Positions 7,915 through 15,041 of a DNA stretch of 29,054 nucleotides are shown here, piece by piece. A program made the translations under genes and the position numbers. The DNA is from a virus, in IMG/VR virus record IMGVR_UViG_3300025594_000042, positions 1 through 29,054 of that record; one strand, 5' to 3'. The notes below the pieces were generated by a model. The model saw nothing but the letters and a program-made list of their open reading frames with translations. It did not search any database and was not told the DNA's origin. Numbering within the stretch: position 1 is the first letter of the stretch; every line of letters begins with the position of its first letter.

Positions 7915-8547
7915 CCAATATACTTCCCATAAAAATGTTGTTTGTGCTGAGGCTGTATTTTGCTTTGCTAGAATACTGTAGCCTGAATCTTGGAAGTGTT
8001 GAATAACTTGTGTAAATTCAAATGACTTCTTTCGATCTTCAATTTGTCCGCTCCACATGTTGTAGTAGCTAACACTGTCTGGTGTTGTAGCAGTTACAGT
8101 GCCTGCTGTCAAGCCTAAGTCTGCATTGGCTGTGCCTGTGCCAGCACCAATTTCAAGTGTCCATGCACTTTGTGGTGGAATGTAAGTTAGCACTAGCTGA
8201 TCTGCATCGTTCTTGCTTGCTGTAAGTCCTGTTATTGCTGCATTGTTAATGTCTGCAATTGCTTGATCAAGTCCTGTTCCAGCACCAGCGTCAACACCAA
8301 GTGCAATAGCTTGTCCAGCTAGTTGAACTTGATCTGCGGCTGTGAATGTTGGGTTAGCAACTGAGCCTGTCACTGTAATAGTTGGTGTGCTCTCTGTCAT
8401 TGTGGTGCCATCAGAAACTTGTGTGTTGAGATCACCTGCCAATGCTGCGGCTAATACTGCTCTGTTAATAGTATCAATTTCGTTATAGATCACTGCGTCA
8501 GTTGTTGATACTGTACGCGCTTGTGTTGCTGTTAAATCGTGTGCCAT
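7912..8547 (-). CDS. Putative virion structural protein, Thr/Ala/Gly-rich
   Basis: 211 aa. The ATG follows AAGGGATAAGG. The N-terminus is helical (TTDAVIYNEIDTINRAVLAA); the middle is low-charge, Ala/Thr/Gly-rich beta-type sequence (TPTITVTGSVANPTF, GTGTANADLGLTAGTVTATT); the C-terminus is aromatic (FLWEVYW). This composition is typical of phage surface or decoration proteins. No enzyme motif or signal peptide is present, and there is no leader of the capsid-targeting type. It lies between likely internal head genes, which supports a virion role. Family not recognised. Confidence 0.62.
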   Translation of the reverse strand: MAHDLTATQARTVSTTDAVIYNEIDTINRAVLAAALAGDLNTQVSDGTTMTESTPTITVTGSVANPTFTAADQVQLAGQAIALGVDAGAGTGLDQAIADINNAAITGLTASKNDADQLVLTYIPPQSAWTLEIGAGTGTANADLGLTAGTVTATTPDSVSYYNMWSGQIEDRKKSFEFTQVIQHFQDSGYSILAKQNTASAQTTFLWEVYW

Positions 8548-8550
8548 GCC

Positions 8551-9396
8551 TTATCCCTTTTTATCCTTGTCCCAGCGCCAAGGTTGTCCTTTACGGCGTT
8601 CAAGTTCTGCTGCGGCGTGCTCGCGTTGCTTGCCCAAACCAGAATTTTTTATTGCCATCACTTGAGCATCACCCATGTCTTTAAATTGTTCTGCTGGATC
8701 ATATGGTTTTTCTTGCTCATATATTCCTGCCAATGTGCGCATACGGTTGACGCTTTGCTGTACGCTTTCATAGTAACCATCTTCATCGTCATCGTTATAA
8801 CCCAGGTTACCATGCATACGATCGTAATCATCATCGCCCATTGCGCGGCGCATGTCGTGTTCTTCTTCATCACTGTCCGCATAGTCGTTAAACTCAACGT
8901 CGCTGCTTTGAAAGACTGCTTTACCAAAATTGTAAAGGTCAACCACTACAAACATTTTGTCTTGGCCAAAAGATGATATTTCGCCAGTTTCGCCACTGTG
9001 GTTGACATCACCCGTAATAATTACAGGGTCACCTACGTTTAGTTGTTCAGCATCTTCATTCATATCTTCACCAATGTCTTTAGTGGCTTGATTAGTTGCC
9101 ATGTTGTCTACACGATCCTGCTCAATATCCTGTGCCTCATCGCCAACCATTGCATCTGCATCGCTTGTAGCAATCGTAATTTTGTCAGTAGTTGCTACTG
9201 ATACAATTTCCAGTTCGCCCAACACGTCCATTAGACTTTGTTCGTCAACTGCATAACCTTGTGATTCAAGATCATTTAAAAGATTTTGGGTGTCAATTTC
9301 ATCAACACCCTCTGCGCTCACCGCTGTTAAGAGAGTAATCACCTCAGAACGGAGATCCTCATTGTAATCACTCTCAATAAAGTGGCGAGCTCGCAT
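8551..9396 (-). CDS. Acidic late protein with small beta-barrel-like domain and RMRTLAG motif
   Basis: 281 aa; the ATG is coupled to its upstream neighbour by TAATG. It opens MRARHFIE-SD, a short basic/hydrophobic peptide ending in hydrophobic-x-Glu like T4 capsid-targeting leaders. Residues ~15-70 are helical and acidic. Residues ~118-168 (LNVGDPVIITGDVNHSGETG and on) look like a KOW/SH3-like small barrel. Residues 170-210 are strongly acidic. Residues 218-227, RMRTLAGIYE, repeat the leader motif of the two small paralogues downstream. The C-terminus is basic. The layout suggests a multi-domain prohead core or internal protein that could be cut internally. No catalytic motif was seen. Confidence 0.6.
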   Translation of the reverse strand: MRARHFIESDYNEDLRSEVITLLTAVSAEGVDEIDTQNLLNDLESQGYAVDEQSLMDVLGELEIVSVATTDKITIATSDADAMVGDEAQDIEQDRVDNMATNQATKDIGEDMNEDAEQLNVGDPVIITGDVNHSGETGEISSFGQDKMFVVVDLYNFGKAVFQSSDVEFNDYADSDEEEHDMRRAMGDDDYDRMHGNLGYNDDDEDGYYESVQQSVNRMRTLAGIYEQEKPYDPAEQFKDMGDAQVMAIKNSGLGKQREHAAAELERRKGQPWRWDKDKKG

Positions 9397-10106
9397 TACA
9401 TTTCTGCTTTCATCTCACGACCAGTTGGATCTTCTCCGCCAACTGTAGCGTCATCACCAGCAAATTCATCATCGCCCATGTCTAGGTCAACTTCGCCGCC
9501 GTCCATATCCATGTCCATTTCACCGTCGCCCATTTCACCGTCCATGTCAAAGTTGTCCATGTCAGTAGCAGGTGCTAGGCCTTGTGCTGCGCTAATTGCG
9601 CTATCGTATTCAGTCTTTGCGCCTTTAAGTGACTCAACTAGACCAGCAAGTGCTGCGTCAGCTTGTGTAGCAAATGCGTCTGCTTCAGCTTGGCCAACTT
9701 CGCTTTTCATTGCGTCAACGATTGGAAGCAAGTCCTGGACTTGCATCTTAGCTGCATCTTCAATCATGCCTTGGATTTTGTCACTTAGTTCTTTAGCTGC
9801 AAGAATAACCTTTGCCTCTTCCATGCTGTCGTCATCAAGACCTTCAGCTAGGTTGAACGCTGTGAGTTCAGTTTGTACATTTGCCTGCATCCAAAGCTCT
9901 AGGCTTTCTGCAATCATTGCAAACTTGATACGCTTGTTTGTATCCGTATTTTCTTCAACCTTTAGACGAGCTTTAGTTGCCATGCGCTCTGCGCGGTCTG
10001 CTGTCATTTTATCTAGGTTAATATCATAATCGTAATTTTCTGCTAACGCCCTCTGAAGCTTATTGAGCTTTGTTGCGTTATGTGCTGTAAATTCTCTTAA
10101 AATCAT
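9396..10106 (-). CDS. Putative prohead core/scaffold protein with Asp/Met-rich tail
   Basis: 236 aa, nearly all helix. The first 23 residues are basic and end in QRALAE before an Asn, a candidate prohead-protease site. Residues 30-178 form long amphipathic helices (ELWMQANVQTEL, VQDLLPIVDAMKSEVGQ). Residues 182-226 are very acidic and Met-rich (runs such as GEMDMDMDGG). Helical bodies with acidic tails are characteristic of T4-type head scaffolds (gp22, gp67), and similar proteins occur in T4-like cyanophages. GGAG lies just before the ATG, and a late promoter CATAAATA is 27 nt upstream. The scaffold role is inferred from composition and context. Confidence 0.6.
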   Translation of the reverse strand: MILREFTAHNATKLNKLQRALAENYDYDINLDKMTADRAERMATKARLKVEENTDTNKRIKFAMIAESLELWMQANVQTELTAFNLAEGLDDDSMEEAKVILAAKELSDKIQGMIEDAAKMQVQDLLPIVDAMKSEVGQAEADAFATQADAALAGLVESLKGAKTEYDSAISAAQGLAPATDMDNFDMDGEMGDGEMDMDMDGGEVDLDMGDDEFAGDDATVGGEDPTGREMKAEM

Positions 10107-10133
10107 GTCAGATCTCCGTATTGTTCTGTATAG

Positions 10134-10141
10134 TATTTATG
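10134..10141 (-). promoter_or_regulatory. T4-type late promoter (CATAAATA)
   Basis: Minus-strand CATAAATA, one mismatch from TATAAATA, in the 47-nt gap between the 201-aa gene and the scaffold-like gene. It leaves a 27-nt spacing to an ATG that has a GGAG ribosome site. Confidence 0.6.
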
Positions 10142-10153
10142 CGAAACCCTATT

Positions 10154-10759
10154 TTACAAGGCCTTCAAAATTTTCATCTTTGCAGCACTCAACTTCGATC
10201 TGCTGTTGCTATATTTTGCTGATGTTACATCAAATTGAACTGAACTCTCGTCCAGCCGCCGTAGTCGTTGTTTGTAGCCATATGTTTCCATCATCGCACC
10301 AACATACTCTTGGTCCAAATCAAGGACTCGTTGTAGCTTGTTATCGTCTCGAGTGTATAGCATATGCTTTACTATACCCATTGCGCTTTCAAACAATCCT
10401 AGGTCATCATAAACAACCATTCCAGTTTTGTTATCAATAACACTGTAAAATGTCTTAGTAAGACCTTCTTGTACTGTCTTTTTCTCTGTGCGTATGTCAT
10501 AACGTGAAATACTCACACCAGTTTCTGTGCGAGTTGTATTCACTGCCGTTGCAAGATTAGGATTGCGCTGTCCTTCAGTAACAACATCATAGGCAGCGCC
10601 GTTTGTTGCTTCTTGTAGTTTGGCCAATACATCATGCATGGCTCCAACTTCATCCCCACCTGCTCCGGTTGATCCAGTCTTCTTATAGCTGCCGGACTCT
10701 ACTTGTCCTAGCTTGCCAAGAATATCGGCCATTGCGTTAGTTTGTTGCTGGTCTGTCAT
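10154..10759 (-). CDS. Conserved late hypothetical protein
   Basis: 201 aa. The start is placed at the ATG of MTDQQQTNAMADIL because GAGGA lies eight bases upstream; the frame continues 14 codons further but that would overlap the zinc-ribbon gene more. Residues 1-60 are Gln/Gly-rich and flexible. Residues ~75-125 form an alternating beta region (GVSISRYDIRTEKK, TFYSVIDNKTGMVVYDD). The C-terminus is helical and basic (KLSAAKMKILKAL). No family was recognised. It sits among likely head proteins and ends just before a late promoter. Confidence 0.6.
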   Translation of the reverse strand: MTDQQQTNAMADILGKLGQVESGSYKKTGSTGAGGDEVGAMHDVLAKLQEATNGAAYDVVTEGQRNPNLATAVNTTRTETGVSISRYDIRTEKKTVQEGLTKTFYSVIDNKTGMVVYDDLGLFESAMGIVKHMLYTRDDNKLQRVLDLDQEYVGAMMETYGYKQRLRRLDESSVQFDVTSAKYSNSRSKLSAAKMKILKAL

Positions 10760-10913
10760 TAATCTCTTCCTCTTGATTAAATATTTTGTTAAGTGCGTCA
10801 AGTGCTGCTATAATATCTTCATCACCAAGGCAAGCTTGGCATGGACCCTCCACCACATCACTACCTATAAAACGGCAGTGGCACAGTGGACATGTTTGAT
10901 CAACTGGTATCAT
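10737..10913 (-). CDS. Small zinc-ribbon protein (58 aa)
   Basis: A short gene: the ATG overlaps the upstream stop (TAATG) and the stop lies 23 nt inside the next gene. The protein has CPLC (Cys8, Cys11) and CQAC (Cys25, Cys28) separated by 13 residues, a zinc-ribbon knuckle pair, followed by an acidic helix (DEDIIAALDALNKIF). The last codons carry the GAGGA ribosome site of the following gene, so the two are translationally linked. Zinc ribbons of this size in phages may bind nucleic acid or transcription factors; the target is unknown. Confidence 0.75.
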   Translation of the reverse strand: MIPVDQTCPLCHCRFIGSDVVEGPCQACLGDEDIIAALDALNKIFNQEEEINDRPATN

Positions 10914-11128
10914 TAGATTCCCTTGTTACAGTTTGGTGTATAGTAAATGCCTTTGTCAACGTCCATAAAACGTTCAAGCACTCCTCTACTAGTTAGCACT
11001 TTTGCCAACTCACGTTGTTGCTCGTTGAGGTCGCTCTTGTAAGTCAAGTCGTTCATTGATTCAATGAACTCTTCTTCTCGCTTAGAGATAAAGGTAGGGA
11101 TGCCACCTTTTATAACAAATGCTCGCAT
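10913..11128 (-). CDS. Conserved small hypothetical protein
   Basis: 71 aa, starting MRAFVIKGG at an ATG that overlaps the stop of the 564-aa gene (TAATG); that junction decides against the start ten codons upstream. It has a beta-type start, a charged helical centre (KREEEFIESMNDL, NEQQRELAKVLTSRGVLERF) and an aromatic end (KGIYYTPNCNKGI). It may be a compact helix-turn-helix-like fold, but no confident family. The gene is squeezed between late genes with overlaps at both ends. Confidence 0.65.
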   Translation of the reverse strand: MRAFVIKGGIPTFISKREEEFIESMNDLTYKSDLNEQQRELAKVLTSRGVLERFMDVDKGIYYTPNCNKGI

Positions 11129-12822
11129 TATGCAATTCCAGCTCTGCGTTTTAGCCATTCAGTCATTTCAACGACGTTAACTGTTTCTTCAACTTGCTCT
11201 TCCGTGCTTTCCATCATATCCATAATGCCTGCTGCCTGTAGTGCATACTCAACATCATCCTTACGCACACTGCGCAGTTCTGGTTCATTAAGCATATCCA
11301 TAATATCTGCAATAGTTACTGAATCTGGATATGACTGGTTAATACGATGTGCTACCAACTGTAGGCCGTGCAGATCTTCTTCTTCACTTGCTGCGGTTTC
11401 AAGGGCACGACGAACTTCGTCTGAGTTAAACTCTTCGCTAGGATCAGAACCATATCCACCACGTGATGGATTGTAATCTGGTGCGCCAGCTTCTTCAATG
11501 CCAAAAGCTAGTAGATCGTCAACTGTATCTTCGTCTGCAATTGCATACATGTCGTCAATAATGTCGTCGCTATTACGATGTCCCATACCTGCCATTGTTG
11601 CTTGATATTCTTGTGCTAGCTGTTGTAGATCAAAATCATCATTGCCGCCACGTGATGGATTGTAATCTGGTGCGCCTTCTTCAACTGTATTTGATATGCC
11701 GCGCCTTGTCATTTCTTTTTCAAGTTCGCTGCGAATAAATTCTAATTTACGACGACTGACAATTCCACCGCGTTTGCCTTGTGTTACATACAGATCAAAA
11801 TCTTTTGACAGTTGATCATCTGTCTTGCGATAAATTGCATCAATTATATTTTGCTTGGTCATCATTTGCTGATCAACAAAATCCATAACGCCAGATTCCA
11901 TTGTATCTGCCTTTGCAGCCTTATCCCATGCGCGTTGCTTTTCTGATGATAACGGCTCATCTGATTTCCATGGATCCTTTGGCTTCTTCTTACGCTTTTC
12001 AGCTTGTTTTTTCATGTTAGCAGCATAGCCACTCAAGTCACCTGGACGACCTTCTTCAACTCCACGACGCTTCATGTAGTCTGTTTTTGCTGTTGGCTTT
12101 GGAGCAGGCTTCGGCTTTTTCTTACCACTAATTTGATCCTCTGAATCTTTACGGCGCTTCATGTAGTCAGACTCTTCAATTGGCTCTTCATAATATGGTT
12201 CGATTCGGGCATCAACATAACCTTGCAGGAGACCGCCACGACTAGTTCCAGCTTTCATGCCCATTAAAGATTTTGCAATAACTTCTTCCGCATGTTGTTT
12301 TTTATGTGGCTCTTCGACAGCAAGGCGCTTTTCATTTCCATAACGGTCAATCCCAATGATTGCCCATCCATCTGGCGTGGAATCGTCTGACTCTTCAATT
12401 GGCTCGTCATCCTGCATCACTGCATTAGGATCATTTGGTGTTTCATCATCAATGTTTGTTGTGCTTACGCCATTTTGAACACCACCTGAATAATTGCTAG
12501 TTGATTGTGTTGTAGTGTTTTGTTTCTTAGCTTGCGGCGCGGCGGCTGTCCTTGCTGCTGGACGTGTGCTTGCTGCTGAAGTTGCGCTGCCGCCCATGCT
12601 GTATTCCATTTGTGGCAACGGTCCTAAGATATCTTGTACCTTTTCTTTGTCGCCATTACTGTAGGCGTCATCAAGTGCTAGTAAATCACTAAGGCTAAGT
12701 TTGCTAACAAGTTCCATTATTTCATCGTCATCCAACTCTTCACGGAACATATCGTTAATCATTTTCTGGATGACGTCATTAATTGTGCCGCCAAGTTCTT
12801 TCATATCTTCAAATAATTTCAT
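11128..12822 (-). CDS. Long low-complexity late protein with internal repeats (possible core or internal head protein)
   Basis: 564 aa, start coupled by TAATG. The N-terminal ~75 residues are acidic helix (DDDEIMELVSKLSLSDLLALDD). Residues ~75-140 are Ala/Thr/Gln/Ser-rich linker. Then come repeated short modules: EPIEESD twice, DYMKRR twice, and GAPDYNPSRGG twice, the last from a 32-bp direct DNA repeat. A Lys-rich stretch (GKKKPKPAPKP, EKRKKKPKDPW) lies in the middle. Highly charged helices follow, ending in TEWLKRRAGIA, close to the leader motif of neighbouring proteins. Many VEE/IEE sites could be cut by a prohead protease. No catalytic motif is present. A processed internal protein is an inference from composition and neighbours. 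Confidence 0.6.
   Translation of the reverse strand: MKLFEDMKELGGTINDVIQKMINDMFREELDDDEIMELVSKLSLSDLLALDDAYSNGDKEKVQDILGPLPQMEYSMGGSATSAASTRPAARTAAAPQAKKQNTTTQSTSNYSGGVQNGVSTTNIDDETPNDPNAVMQDDEPIEESDDSTPDGWAIIGIDRYGNEKRLAVEEPHKKQHAEEVIAKSLMGMKAGTSRGGLLQGYVDARIEPYYEEPIEESDYMKRRKDSEDQISGKKKPKPAPKPTAKTDYMKRRGVEEGRPGDLSGYAANMKKQAEKRKKKPKDPWKSDEPLSSEKQRAWDKAAKADTMESGVMDFVDQQMMTKQNIIDAIYRKTDDQLSKDFDLYVTQGKRGGIVSRRKLEFIRSELEKEMTRRGISNTVEEGAPDYNPSRGGNDDFDLQQLAQEYQATMAGMGHRNSDDIIDDMYAIADEDTVDDLLAFGIEEAGAPDYNPSRGGYGSDPSEEFNSDEVRRALETAASEEEDLHGLQLVAHRINQSYPDSVTIADIMDMLNEPELRSVRKDDVEYALQAAGIMDMMESTEEQVEETVNVVEMTEWLKRRAGIA
11456..11487. repeat. 32-bp direct repeat, copy 1 (within the 564-aa gene)
   Basis: Matches 11645-11676 with one mismatch near the left end. 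It encodes the GAPDYNPSRGG module. Confidence 0.85.
11645..11676. repeat. 32-bp direct repeat, copy 2 (within the 564-aa gene)
   Basis: Second copy of the module; see 11456-11487. The two copies are in the same frame and 189 bp apart, so the unit can be gained or lost without a frameshift. Confidence 0.85.
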
Positions 12823-13211
12823 TATCTGCCACCTGCTGGTTCAGCGCCTTTTTTCCATCCAGGGCTACCTGGAGGATTCTTTCTTGCAGTATAACCAGTC
12901 ATGTCATGACCTTTGTCCTTCATTTTCTGTCTTGCAACGCCAATACCCTTGCCACGTTTCTCCGAACGCGCTTCAAGATTTGCAATAACTGCTCGCAATT
13001 CATCTTCTGCTGGTTGTGCGTATTTCTGGAATGGTTCCTGCCACTTAGTAGCGGCGATGTCCGCTAACGCGTTATTTAGGATTTCGATCTGCCTATTTAT
13101 AACACCATATTCTGATGATGCGGTATCATTATATCCTTCAGGTGAAACTTCGTCAAGTGTACTCTCGTTGACGATGCCACTCAATGTTTTAAGTCGGTTA
13201 ATGTCTGTCAT
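12822..13211 (-). CDS. Late protein with RLKTLSGIVNE leader
   Basis: 129 aa. Its ATGA start overlaps the stop of the 94-aa gene. The leader MTDINRLKTLSGIVNE-ST resembles the RMRQLAGVQE leaders nearby and ends in V-x-Glu, a plausible prohead-protease site. Residues ~30-85 are helical; the rest is basic and Gly-rich (RSEKRGKGIGVARQKMKDKG, then PPGSPGWKKG), compatible with DNA contact. No family was recognised. Together with the basic 94-aa protein it may be an internal, DNA-associated head protein. Confidence 0.6.
   Translation of the reverse strand: MTDINRLKTLSGIVNESTLDEVSPEGYNDTASSEYGVINRQIEILNNALADIAATKWQEPFQKYAQPAEDELRAVIANLEARSEKRGKGIGVARQKMKDKGHDMTGYTARKNPPGSPGWKKGAEPAGGR
13094..13101 (-). 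promoter_or_regulatory. Possible internal late promoter (TATAAATA)
   Basis: Exact TATAAATA on the minus strand inside the 129-aa gene, 271 nt upstream of the 564-aa start. The match is perfect, but it falls in coding sequence and could be chance. Confidence 0.3.
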
Positions 13212-13492
13212 TTGTTTAATGCCTTTACCATTTTGCTTGCCGGGTTTGTACGCTTAGTGCGCTGCGCCTTACGTGTCATACGGCTACCCTTTTGTGCTTT
13301 TGTCCTGCGCAGTGTGAAGCGTTTCTTCATATCAACTGGCTTGCTGCATTGACTAGGATTGGATACAACCCTGCCTTTGCGTTTACCAAATGTGCAACGA
13401 TACTTACGGGCAACTTTGCCACCCTTCTTAGCCCAAACCATTTTCGTCTCGACTAAGGTATCGTTTTCATTTATGATGTCGTTCATCTTCAT
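13208..13492 (-). CDS. Small very basic protein, candidate DNA-binding internal head protein
   Basis: 94 aa. The start is the ATG of MKMNDIINE, seven bases after AAGGG; a TTG two codons earlier is less likely. The leader MKMNDIINE-ND matches T4 capsid-targeting peptides (short, basic/hydrophobic, ending in I-x-Glu). The rest is about one-third Lys/Arg (VWAKKGGKVARKYRC, GKRKGRVV, LRRTKAQKGSRMTRKAQRTK) with two cysteines. Proteins of this type recur in marine T4-like phages. Histone-like binding of packaged DNA is the natural inference, but not shown. An exact TATAAATA late promoter sits 17 nt upstream. Confidence 0.65.
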   Translation of the reverse strand: MKMNDIINENDTLVETKMVWAKKGGKVARKYRCTFGKRKGRVVSNPSQCSKPVDMKKRFTLRRTKAQKGSRMTRKAQRTKRTNPASKMVKALNK

Positions 13493-13509
13493 GGGCAATC
13501 CCTTTCAGG

Positions 13510-13517
13510 TATTTATA
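13510..13517 (-). promoter_or_regulatory. T4 late promoter (exact TATAAATA)
   Basis: Exact consensus on the minus strand, 17 nt before the ATG of the 94-aa gene, with AAGGG in between. It probably starts the transcript for the head-protein block to the left. Confidence 0.8.
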
Positions 13518-13568
13518 CGAAAACAACGCCGACTAGTTAGACGGCACTGTGATTCAGTGCTGTGAATT

Positions 13569-13865
13569 TTAAATGAAAGCGACTAATAACACAACAATCG
13601 TGCTCAAAAGTCCACCAATTACTGTTGCGGCGGCTCCTACGAATAGTTTGTGCGTTCCTTGGGTATTTAGGGCATTTTCTTCACGGATTTGATTCATGTT
13701 ATCAGCATGTTCCTTACGAAATTCTGCGACTTCGCGAAGTAGTGTATCAAAACGCTCGTCAAGAGTTTCAACCTTTTCACTTAAAATCGTATAACGTTGA
13801 CGACTCATGTCAACGTGGACTTCAAGATTTGTCTTTTCTAATTCGCTGTTGAATGAATCAGCCAT
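13569..13865 (-). CDS. Coiled-coil protein with C-terminal membrane anchor
   Basis: 98 aa. Residues ~5-65 form a charged heptad-type coiled coil (ILSEKVETLDERFDTLLREV). Residues ~74-98 are one hydrophobic segment (FVGAAATVIGGLLSTIVVLLVAFI) ending the protein, so it is a tail-anchored membrane protein. This shape resembles XhlA-type holin accessories and other small phage lysis or membrane proteins. AAAGG lies before the ATG, and GATAAATA is 24 nt upstream, so late expression is expected. Lysis is a possible role; direct evidence is lacking. Confidence 0.65.
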   Translation of the reverse strand: MADSFNSELEKTNLEVHVDMSRQRYTILSEKVETLDERFDTLLREVAEFRKEHADNMNQIREENALNTQGTHKLFVGAAATVIGGLLSTIVVLLVAFI

Positions 13866-13889
13866 ATCTTACCTTTTCCCCTACAATGA

Positions 13890-13897
13890 TATTTATC
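13890..13897 (-). promoter_or_regulatory. T4-type late promoter (GATAAATA)
   Basis: Minus-strand GATAAATA, one mismatch from consensus, in the 60-nt gap before the tail-anchored coiled-coil gene. Confidence 0.55.
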
Positions 13898-13925
13898 GGG
13901 TACTGGGTAAGATATATGCTGCCAG

Positions 13926-14336
13926 TTAACTCATCACAAAATATGTATTAACGTTGTCACGTGTGTCAAAGATGTTGACAGGAAATTCTACAGTATTGTT
14001 TAAATCACTTGTAATTGCCACGCCATGTACGTCACTTTCAAGAAATGCCAATTCATTTTTACCATCACTCCATATCATGTTAGTCTCAATTTGAAATTTT
14101 ATCATCCAAACGGTGGCACGAGTAACATCAAAAAAGTTACCCATTCTTCCTGTTATATCAGCATCAAACAATATACTGACTTGGGGATCAAATATTTGTG
14201 TGCGCAATCCACATGTTTGCAGCAAAACGTTGAGATTTTGCTGTTGATGGTATTCTTTAGTGTTGCTTTCGCTTACTCTCTGTACACCTGTATCTGTAAT
14301 GTCAACTAATGTAAAGGCCGTAATTCTCTGGGTCAT
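13926..14336 (-). CDS. Conserved late hypothetical protein
   Basis: 136 aa, starting in an ATGA overlap with the 235-aa gene. It is predicted mostly beta (ITAFTLVDITDTGV, VSILFDADITG, TVWMIKFQIETNMIW), with one central acidic helix and no signal or membrane segment. No known family. Translational coupling and the late promoter map place it in the virion or head block; it may be a small structural or assembly protein. Confidence 0.6.
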   Translation of the reverse strand: MTQRITAFTLVDITDTGVQRVSESNTKEYHQQQNLNVLLQTCGLRTQIFDPQVSILFDADITGRMGNFFDVTRATVWMIKFQIETNMIWSDGKNELAFLESDVHGVAITSDLNNTVEFPVNIFDTRDNVNTYFVMS

Positions 14337-15040
14337 ACAAGACTCTTACCTAAACGATAGCCACCAGCAAAGCCTGCTGCACCGGCTGCTGCCGCCGCTG
14401 CGGCTGTTTTGGCCACACTTGCCTTCTCTGGATTAGATGCAGAATTATCAACTAGGTTCTTGCTCTTACCAAGTGCTTTTATCATCTGGAACATTTCACT
14501 CCGACGTGCATTCATCTGATAGAACATGTGCATACGTGTTAGCACTGTACGCTTTTGGCCAGTTTGTAATGTAGGCCAGCTTTGTGCTAGACGGCGAATA
14601 GAACGATAGTTGGAGTTGTCAATGTAAAGTGCGCTTTCCATTCGTTGTAGCGTCTGCATTGTCAATGCTTTAGTCATATTATTTCTGGATGCAGATCGCA
14701 AGTAACGTACAACCTGAGGCACGTCAAGTTGAACACGCTCAAGTAGGGCGCCGTCTGCTTCACTGCTAAGTAGGTCAACACGATTTTCTGTAATCACATG
14801 CAAATTGAGATAAAGGTCAGTGCCCATTTGGCGATACTGTTGGAATCTGTTAAACGTTACGGTTCTTGCTGCATATTCTTGAGCTGCTGGATTAAACTCA
14901 AATTCATTGAACATAATCCAGACACCAATCATGTCCATAAAGGCATGGTCGCAAACAACACGGGCAGTAGTTCCCCTGAACGCAGATTTACTACGATATT
15001 GAGTGCTTTCATTTAATTCTGAAATGAGTTTAAGATCCAT
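14333..15040 (-). CDS. Late protein with capsid-targeting-like leader and Ala-rich hydrophobic tail
   Basis: 235 aa. The leader MDLKLISELNE-ST fits a short hydrophobic peptide ending in L-x-Glu. Residues ~20-200 are mainly helix with many Arg and Met (QTLQRMESALYIDNSNYRS, RTVLTRMHMFYQMNARRSEM). Residues 207-235 contain an Ala/Gly run (KTAAAAAAAGAAGFAGGYRLG) that could insert in or line a membrane. The ATG is one base after the upstream stop, with AAGG nearby. An internal head protein ejected with DNA would fit both the leader and the tail; that is inference. Confidence 0.6.
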   Translation of the reverse strand: MDLKLISELNESTQYRSKSAFRGTTARVVCDHAFMDMIGVWIMFNEFEFNPAAQEYAARTVTFNRFQQYRQMGTDLYLNLHVITENRVDLLSSEADGALLERVQLDVPQVVRYLRSASRNNMTKALTMQTLQRMESALYIDNSNYRSIRRLAQSWPTLQTGQKRTVLTRMHMFYQMNARRSEMFQMIKALGKSKNLVDNSASNPEKASVAKTAAAAAAAGAAGFAGGYRLGKSLV

Positions 15041-15041
15041 T

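Noticed and set aside
9382-10029. 215-aa plus-strand open frame opposite the scaffold-like gene
   Set aside because: Very Ser/Ala-rich because it mirrors the Asp/Glu/Met codons of the real gene.
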